Of a stretch of 64,000 bases of DNA, positions 10,401 to 19,400 are shown piece after piece. A model generated the notes under the pieces. It was not told the origin of the DNA, made no database searches, and saw nothing but the letters and a program-made list of their open reading frames with translations. The position numbers were made by a program, and so were the translations under genes. Source of the DNA: Sabellastarte sp. h YS-2021 (lineage: Eukaryota > Annelida > Polychaeta > Sabellida > Sabellidae); assembly GCA_964017235.1 (NCBI GenBank), contig OZ024938.1, positions 57,403,816 through 57,467,815 of the forward strand. Direction: 5' to 3'. The stretch's first letter is position 1. Each line of letters begins with the position of its first letter.

Positions 10401-13400
10401 ATGTTTCTATAGTCATAAACATTCCCTACAAATTTGGTGAAGATACCTTTATAAATGAATGAGCTATTAAGGTTTGTCGGACTTCCTTCTGGGAGGTTTA
10501 TTTCCAGGGACTGAAGTCTATAAAAAAGGGGGGGGGACTTCAGTATTATCCCAACACCAGCAAAAATCCTGTTTAAGGTCACCTTTGTCGTAATATTTTA
10601 GTTCACTTGTGCTCTCTAGTAACTGACCTGCCTACCAAGCAGCAGTTATTCTGCCAAATTGTCCATTAGGTAAAATGTATTAAACTAAACTAGGTTTAGA
10701 CAATAAAAAAGATGCCGTAATGTCGCACTGTCCAGACAGGAAGGAAGTACCGTGTTCCACCCAGTCGAGTGCTAGACCATTCCTGCTAGTGTATTGTGTA
10801 TTTATATGCAGCAGAATATCTCCATATACTACAGGACTTAAACGCTATTTAACCCATCCAACTGCATAGGTACAGCCCCAACTGACAAGTAACTGATATT
10901 CCCCTAACTGAAAGATAGAGGCTCCTTGAGGATCAACGTCCTTGAGGTTCTTTAGCCTGCCACTGGGGATAGGACCCAATGACAAAGGACTGCCATTTTA
11001 AGTGGTCATCCGAGCCACTATGTATCTGCCTGTAACCTGGGTTGAACCCACGACCTCTGAGTTCCTAGACAAGTGTGTTACTCGCTAGGCCACAGCATCC
11101 TGAAAACACAGGACAACTTTTCTGTTATTTGGTGGGACCAGTCACGTATTTGGAATTCCGAATATGTATTTGGAATTCCGAATAGGGTATTTGGAATTCT
11201 GAATAGGGTATTTGGAATTCCGAATAGGGTATTTGGAATTCCGAATGCATATTTGGAATTCCAAATACATATTTGGAATTCCAAATACATATTTGGAATT
11301 CCAAATAGCACATTTCAAATTTTGAATTTGGATGGCGGTTCCAGGCTTTCGTACAAAACAAATAATTTCTTCAATCAATTTTCACACAAATGTTTGAGTA
11401 TATTATATTATTACCTCTGGCCGAAAAAGGCTGTGTTTTTGGTGTCATACACTGCCTGTTTGTTTGTCTGTTTTTGGTAGAACAACAACTGGAAAATTAA
11501 TGGATAAATATTGAGGAAATATTCAGGAAATAGCTGTTTTGATTTTAGTGATGAGTCTTATCACCATCTTAGTCAAAGAACTTTTTAAAAAGAGGTTTTA
11601 ATATTGCACTCTTATGCAATATTGGAGGTGTTGCGCTTTGGCAGAAGTATGCACTCTCGGTCAAAGGTCAAAGTTGGGGTTAAATGTGCCATTAAACAGC
11701 CAGTGTCATATTTAGACAGGAATTCAGCATTGCCACTATGGGAGTCAAACCCACACAGAAGTGACAACCTGTGATTTGATGCTAAAACTTGCTAACTACC
11801 CAGGCCACTGGGCACTTTTGTATGCACATTTGGAGTGCTGTTGTTATTGTTATACTATTGATAGGTAAACATAAATAATAATTACATAAATCAAGTGGTA
11901 CATATACCTGATAGTTGGTCTCTGATGTTTTCCACGTGTTGTACTTTGTGTGGATGTGACCATCTTTGAAGGTTTTTGTATCCCTACAGATATACATCTC
12001 CAGGTTAATTGCTATTCTGTGATGATTTTGTACAACTCTAATACATGTCAGGAGATATAAGCTCATCAGACTGATGTAAAAGTCAGCATGTGTAGGCGTA
12101 TATTATATTAATTGAAACTTCATAATCAAAATAGAAAGTTAGCCCTAATTAGAAAGGAATTTGAACCTTTATTAAGAATGCATGCAATCTATCTGTGATT
12201 GTGGTAGAAAATGTTTTTCCTCATTTTTGAAACATGTTATTAAACTCTGTCAACGACTATTTGTCCCACAGCCATCTGCAACTAATATCTTCAGTTGTAA
12301 GAGTGTATCAACCCATGTTTTTTGCGTGTTAGATAATTATTTTGTGTATTTCAACCTATCCCTTTGGTCTTAAGAACAATCTTGTTCATTTTTTTCGTGA
12401 TATATGGCTAATTGAATAGGTACAGGTGTGTAAGTTGAATGGAACATAGTGCTGGCCAATGAAAATAACATGGAACGCTTTTGCGACATCTGATTGGCTG
12501 GTTAAACTTTGAAGAAATTTCAATCCTTGCAACATGAAAGCTTGCATAGAACGGGGACCGTATTCACAAAAATGGATCAAGCTCACCTTGAGCTGTTTTT
12601 CGGCTCAAGTAGAACTAAAAATGGATCAGGATCAAGTTAGTAATCACAAAGAAATTGAGCTGATTTTTGGCTCAACTTTTGGCTTAACTTTGATCCACCC
12701 ATGTTGATGGATCAGGATTTGGCATAAAGTTTGTGGCTTTATTATAACCTAAAATAGGAAACATATGGAAAATAAATCTTTGCTGAATAATATTCAGTCC
12801 TTTATATTGTTAGTTTAGTTTATTTAGTATGTATTATTTGTTCTCTGTCTTAAGTATCCTTATATTGATGTATAAAATGGGTTACATTTTGTCGTTTATT
12901 CTAGATCAAAAGTGGTGGATCCTAAATTTTCCATGTTAGGAATCCATGTTAGTGAAATACGGTCCCAGATTAATATGAAAACACATATTTTCGGGTTGGG
13001 TATTAAGTTATAAGAATTTATAGAGAATATAAGTGTCCAGATATCATATTACTAAATGGAACAACTGTTATCCATGTTTCTACTGTATAGAAGACTGTTT
13101 ACAGTTACAGAATAATTTGATTTGTTTTTCCGTTTGATTGCACTTATAATGTTTAATACAAACACTTACTTAAGAAACATAACAATTGGTTCATCCCAGA
13201 TTTAACCAACAACAAACAAAACTTACTGTATAGGTACTGTGAGTTTTTGATCCCACTGTTTCATCAATTCAGCTTTGTCTTTGGGAATAGTGGTGTTACT
13301 ATGAAAAGTTCCAAACACAGGAATCACAAACGCCTAAAATATATCATTTACTTAACATAACAGGAACACGTTCACAGAAGCTTTTGCAGACGACAAGGCT

Positions 13401-16400
13401 GTCTTTGAATCTGTGATAAATAATACATAAATAAATTTAATGAAATGCCCAAGCTAAAATGATCAAGTACATCTATGTTGTGTAATGAGAAACTGCTATA
13501 TAAAATTAACAACCTCCCCTTACATTGCTGAGATGTTTCCACCATAATAGTTCCTTCAAAGCCTAGTAAAAATCTCAAACTGATTTGTAAGTTGCTCCCT
13601 GATTCATCATGAATTTGAACATTAGATAAAATAGTATTTCTAAATAATTTAAACTACTTATTAATTAATTTATTTATTATAGTGACATGTATACATTTCA
13701 CTTCACAAAATAGCACATAATATAATAATTATCAGTATATCCAGCCCTCTGTGGGCTTATAAGTCACTTCAAATACATATTAATTTAATGTGTATGTTTA
13801 CATTTAACTGTCCAATGATGCTTCAAGAAAAAAAGCTTTTTTCTCTTATTGCAAATGCTTTCAATGAAATTTGCAAGATACTTGTACTTCAAGTTCATCA
13901 AAAGACACATTTGCTCATCTGGTATTAAATGGTTGAAACTATAAATTAATTTACACAAGTTGTCATGCTCAGCATTATATACCGGACAAGAAAGCAAAAA
14001 GTGATGTTCATCTTCAGTAGAGTTTTGATTACACAGCAAACACAATCTTTCATTTAACTCTTTTTGGAAGTATCATCCAGTTTCTATATTTAGAAGTAAT
14101 ATGCCCATGCAAAGCTGGGCAAGTAATGATCTTTGAGACCTGCTAATATTGCTTATAATATAATCTTCTAAATTAATGTTTTGTTTAAATTTAACACAGT
14201 TCCTTAACTTTGGATTGTAGCCAACTGTATTGGACCATTCTGCATGCATAAGATCACAAAGTTCAAACTTTATATCCATCAGGTCAAGTTCTTTTCCTTC
14301 AATAATATAATGAAATTTATTAACACTTTCAAGAATGTTAAACAAATTGTTAAATCAGCTTAAATTGTTTATATTAATTAATTAAAATTCTGCAACCCTT
14401 GTTGTCAGTCTATCATTTTTCATTTTAAAAAGTCTGTTCCAAAATCTCAGTAGACAAAGAAAATGCTGAAATTTCACACTAATCCACCCCATGTCAGCTT
14501 GAACTGTGTGAGTTGGGGCATTTTTATGTACACCTAAAATATCTCAAGGCCCTATTTTGAACCATTTGCCTAAATTTATAATTCGCATATCCCCGAACAC
14601 TTGCTCCATAAATAATAACACTATTTACACCAGTATCATACAATTTAGTAAATGTATGATAGTCAGTGTTTTTAAATTGCTTGAAGTTTGATATTATTGA
14701 GCTGAGTGCTCTACCACCAGATTCAGCTAGAGTTCTGGCACAGAGTTAAAACATCAGGTATTCATCAAAAATTACACCAAGATATCTATAATTGCCAGTT
14801 AAATTTATCTTACAGTTATTACTTTTGAATTCATATTTTTCAACAGGTTTTCTTTTATTTCTAAAATGAATGATTTTTGTTTTGTCAATATTCACCTTCA
14901 CTTGCCATTTTCTGTAAATTTTGTTCATTCTCACTTATCAAAGGCCATCTGCATACAATAGAATGCAAATTGGAATGTTTCCTAGTGAGACACCAAGTTC
15001 TAACTCATTCAACTGTTTCGCCAGATAATTGAGATATATATTAAATAAAGTAGATGATAAGTTATTACCCTGCTGTACCCCTTGTAAGTTACCAAACCAT
15101 GCAGTAATGATATTATTTATTTGAACACATGATTTTGTTGCTTTGCAAAGTGCAATAATTACATTATAAAAATTTCTATTAACTTTATTTTTTAACAGTT
15201 TTAAATATAGCATATTACGATCAATACAGTCAAATGCCTTGGACATGTCAACAAAGGCAGTAAAGGTACTTTTCGCTTCATGTTTCCAACTGTCAGTTAT
15301 AGAGGACAAGACAAAACATGATCTCCGCATAACCTTGAACATCTAAAACCATTGTGTTCATCAACTAGAGTATTATTATCTTCAAGAAAGGAGGTTAACC
15401 AAGAGTTAAAAAAAACTAGAATATATCTTTGCAATGCATGATATTAGGCTGATGCCTCTGTAGTTTTGTGGCAAGAATGGGGTTTTATTGGAATTTTTCA
15501 GTATTGGCTTGATTAAGAATCTCAACCACATTTTGGGTACCACTGAATTGTTGAATCAATAAACAAAAAGTGTATGCAATAACTTTGTTATGGATGGGTT
15601 TTTATAACTTCATTTGGGATTTGGTCAATGCCTGGAGCTTTATTGTTTTCACAGTGATTTATCACTTTTTCAACCTCCTCCAGTAAAATATGGGTATTTA
15701 GGGTAGTTTCAAAGTCTGCTTCCCTGTCATTTTCAAGGTCATGTTTCTGCTTTCAATTTCATTCACAAAGGCAACATCAATGTTTTCAAGACTAGGGTAT
15801 ACAATTTGTCACAATCATTTTTCCATGTGTCCAATACAATATCTGTAGTTATATTTCCATTATGAATAACTTTCCTAACTTAAAAGGGGATTTCTGATTT
15901 CCCTGGACCCATACTTTTAATTTTTCTCCAAAAGTCCATGTGATTGTGTTTACTCATACCGGTATTTTCAATATTGATAATTTTTTGTTATATTCCCTTT
16001 CACTTTTTTCAGCAGCTTATCAAAGTAGTCACATGCAGACAGAAACAAGACCCTCAAATATCTTTTTTGACATTTCTATGGCCATGATACTTTTGTATTT
16101 TTCTTTCTGATTTTATCATATTACTACATGCCTTATGTAAATTATTGTTCCAAAAAGGTTTGGAACATTTACATTTCTTTGATACATCTCTAAATTCTAA
16201 ATAATTGTCCATTTCATTCAGTATCATTTTAACGAGGTTATCATACAACTTGTCAAATTCTGCATTTAGAAGGATATGGCAGCTGATTAATTATTTCTAT
16301 AACTGCAGAGTTCCACACAGCATTATTTAAATTTATTTAAATTGACATTTGGATTATAAAAAAAATAATTCCTGATAGATTTTGACCTTTTAGCCAAATT

Positions 16401-19400
16401 ATCTGAAACTTCCGTACAACTAGATATCTTAAGTCCAATTGGCACAACAGAGTGATCTGGAGCCTTACACTGACTTGAAATCAAAGATTTCAATTTCTCA
16501 CTCCCAGAAACTATGGCATTAACAGTATGTACAACACACTTCAAACCACGATGAATACTTCTATGTTCAGTAACACTGTAGTCAATCACAGAATTCCCCA
16601 TGGTATTTATACATGTAAAGTTATCTAATTCTCGGGTAATTCTGCCATTAAGTTTGCACAATTCCATATCTTTTAAGAAGTCAATGAACACATCACAGTA
16701 TGCATTTGTAGTTTTATCAGTGCTGGCACGCTTAGGTATAGTGTCTATATAAGTAACAAAATGATCTTTGGAACCATTCCTAGCATTGAAATCACCTGCC
16801 AATATAAACATATCATATAATTCATGTAAATTTTACTAATCAAATGACCAAAGAAATTAACAGTGTTTGAGTAGGGCGAGTCAGTTGGTGGCAGGTAACA
16901 ACACTATACCTGAATAGTATTGTTAGGCGCCAACTCGCGGCAGGGAACAACTTGAGTTGTTCCTTGCGCCAACTCGCGGGAACGAGTTGTGGCAAACATC
17001 TCGAGATGTGCACGCCATCTTGGGTTGTGGCTGCATCAACTTAATCCCATAATGTCCAGTACTGCTCAGTGACCACCTGGCTTCTGATTGGTCAGTTATT
17101 GATCACAATTGTGGCTTCTATCATAAGTTGTGGCTGTACCAACCTAATCCTCCATTGTTATTAGTTAATTATTCACAGCCACTTCTGACTGAAAGTAGTT
17201 CAGTATACAGCCAGGCTTCTATTAGTAATTAAGTCATTAGACATATATTATTCCAGAAACTTAAACAACATGAAAATGAAAATAAGTTTATATGTTCTAA
17301 ATAAACACTAAAGACATAGAAAAATCAGGAAAGAAAGATAGCATTTATTTTATAGGTTTTATTTGATGCACAGTATAATATAGTCCCTTCAATGAAATAT
17401 AAATCAACTTATTTAAAATACCTAAAATAGTTGTTGCCAGTGTGCATCTTTATTTAGATAGGAATCAATTTATTTTTACTATAGTTGTATGCAAATGTTT
17501 ACTGGTGTATAATACAATATCATTTTAAGCAAAACAGAAAGTAAATTGCACTGCTTTAAATTAATATATAAATGGATAAAACTTCTGAATCATTGTTAAG
17601 GTAACAATATAGAACTGCTTATAGGATTTGAGTAAATACAAAAGAATGTCAAAATACATTATACTTCATTTCTGTGAGTATTAATTTACTAAAGTATTAA
17701 TAAGTGTTTCAGTAGCTTGTATCCCCAGTGATAATCATTTGACAAAAGCAATCTTCAACCTGATAGCAATTTAGAGGATATCCAATTAAGGCAGACTTCC
17801 TATTTATATAAAAATTCAATATCACATAATCCTGAGAAATGCAATTAAGAAACATCAGTCAGAATATAATACAATAGCCACTATATTTACCACTTTTGAT
17901 TGTCTATGTAACATTTTCTTCTACAGAGATTAAGTTCTATGAAAGTATGATTAGGTTGAATTGTAGGGTAAAGTTGGCGCAGCACCCACTCAAGATGTGG
18001 CAGTACATCTCGAGATGTTTGCCACAACTAACCCCCGCGAGTTGGCGCAAGGAACAACTCGAGTTGTTCCCTACCGCGAGTTGGCGCTCAACAGTATCAT
18101 TAATTTCATTATTTTTCAATTCAAGAGCTAGGATGCCTTCACAATCATTATCAATTAACTTTACTCCATATACATTCAGAAAGGAGTCTTTGAAGTATGA
18201 GTTTGTACTCAATACAATGTAAAATATCCAAAATATAGAAAAAAGTATCAATAGTCTTACTGTTTTACTGTGTTTTTGAGCTAGCTGTTGCCTGAGGTAG
18301 TTTCTGAGGTTTTGGCTTGGGATAAAATCTGCTTCTATCAAGAGGACATATTCGGTCGGGGCATACTTCAGCGCAACATTCCTCAAAGCATTAATGGGAT
18401 ACCAAGAGGTCTGATTATGTGCCTAGAAATGGTAAAAAGGTGCAACTCAATTAATAAACACTGATTTAGCAGACTCACATAATTTAACAATGATATCTTC
18501 AGAGATTTGTGTTGCTTGCATTGAAATATAAAAATCGATGACTCTTTATTCTTCGAAATTTGAAATCAAGAAACGTGGTGATAATTTCCGGTGAAAACAT
18601 TCTGACAGTTACACAGTTGAAAAGGGTAGATGATAAATACAGTATAAAATACCCCCTCTCAAAATTGCCACAGATTATCCACAAGAGAGAGGCCAAAAGG
18701 TCAAAAGTTCAAACTTGGTAGTAAGTTGAAATAATTTTCGTTATTTTTACTTTATCAAATATGGCACAGATGATAAACATGATTGTATATTCAAAATAAT
18801 TCAAGATTATTATAATTATATCAATTAAGAATGGATTTAATTTTAACCATCTTCTAATAGCTATCAAAATATTTGAAAAAAAGGAAAGCACTAAAACTTA
18901 CCTCTCTTACAAGATGTATGCATACATATGTATCTTGCAATTTATACTTCCGGAAAAAGGCCTTTACTATTCTCTTATATCCAGACGCATCCTCAAGCCA
19001 CTTATTGGCATACAAGGCCACGGATATAGGTCCATCCCATATTCGTGTGGTGTTTGATAACTTAGAAAACAAGTCTTCTTGAATGTCCATCTGCAAAATC
19101 AGTGTGATGTCGCCTTCATCAAAATGGCTGACACACTGTCCATAGAACTTTGGTATAACTTCCCTGTCACTGTATATTTTCATGTTGTAACTCCTGCATG
19201 TCGCTGAGTAATGTGGCCGCCTGTGTATAGCATGTCTAGCTGTATTGTTGTTTGGACTCTGATTACTAGTTCTTTGTTGTAATCCTTGTTTTTCTAGTAC
19301 CAATTGGACACACTCAAGTGACAGTAAATGTTCCAGTGCCAAAAGTCCCGTATAGCTTGGTAATGAGATGAAAGGCGGTGTTTCAGTCAAAGTACTATAC

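Noticed and set aside
11150-11330. CRISPR-like array of short repeats
   Set aside because: Units are contiguous palindromes without spacers, in a eukaryotic intron.
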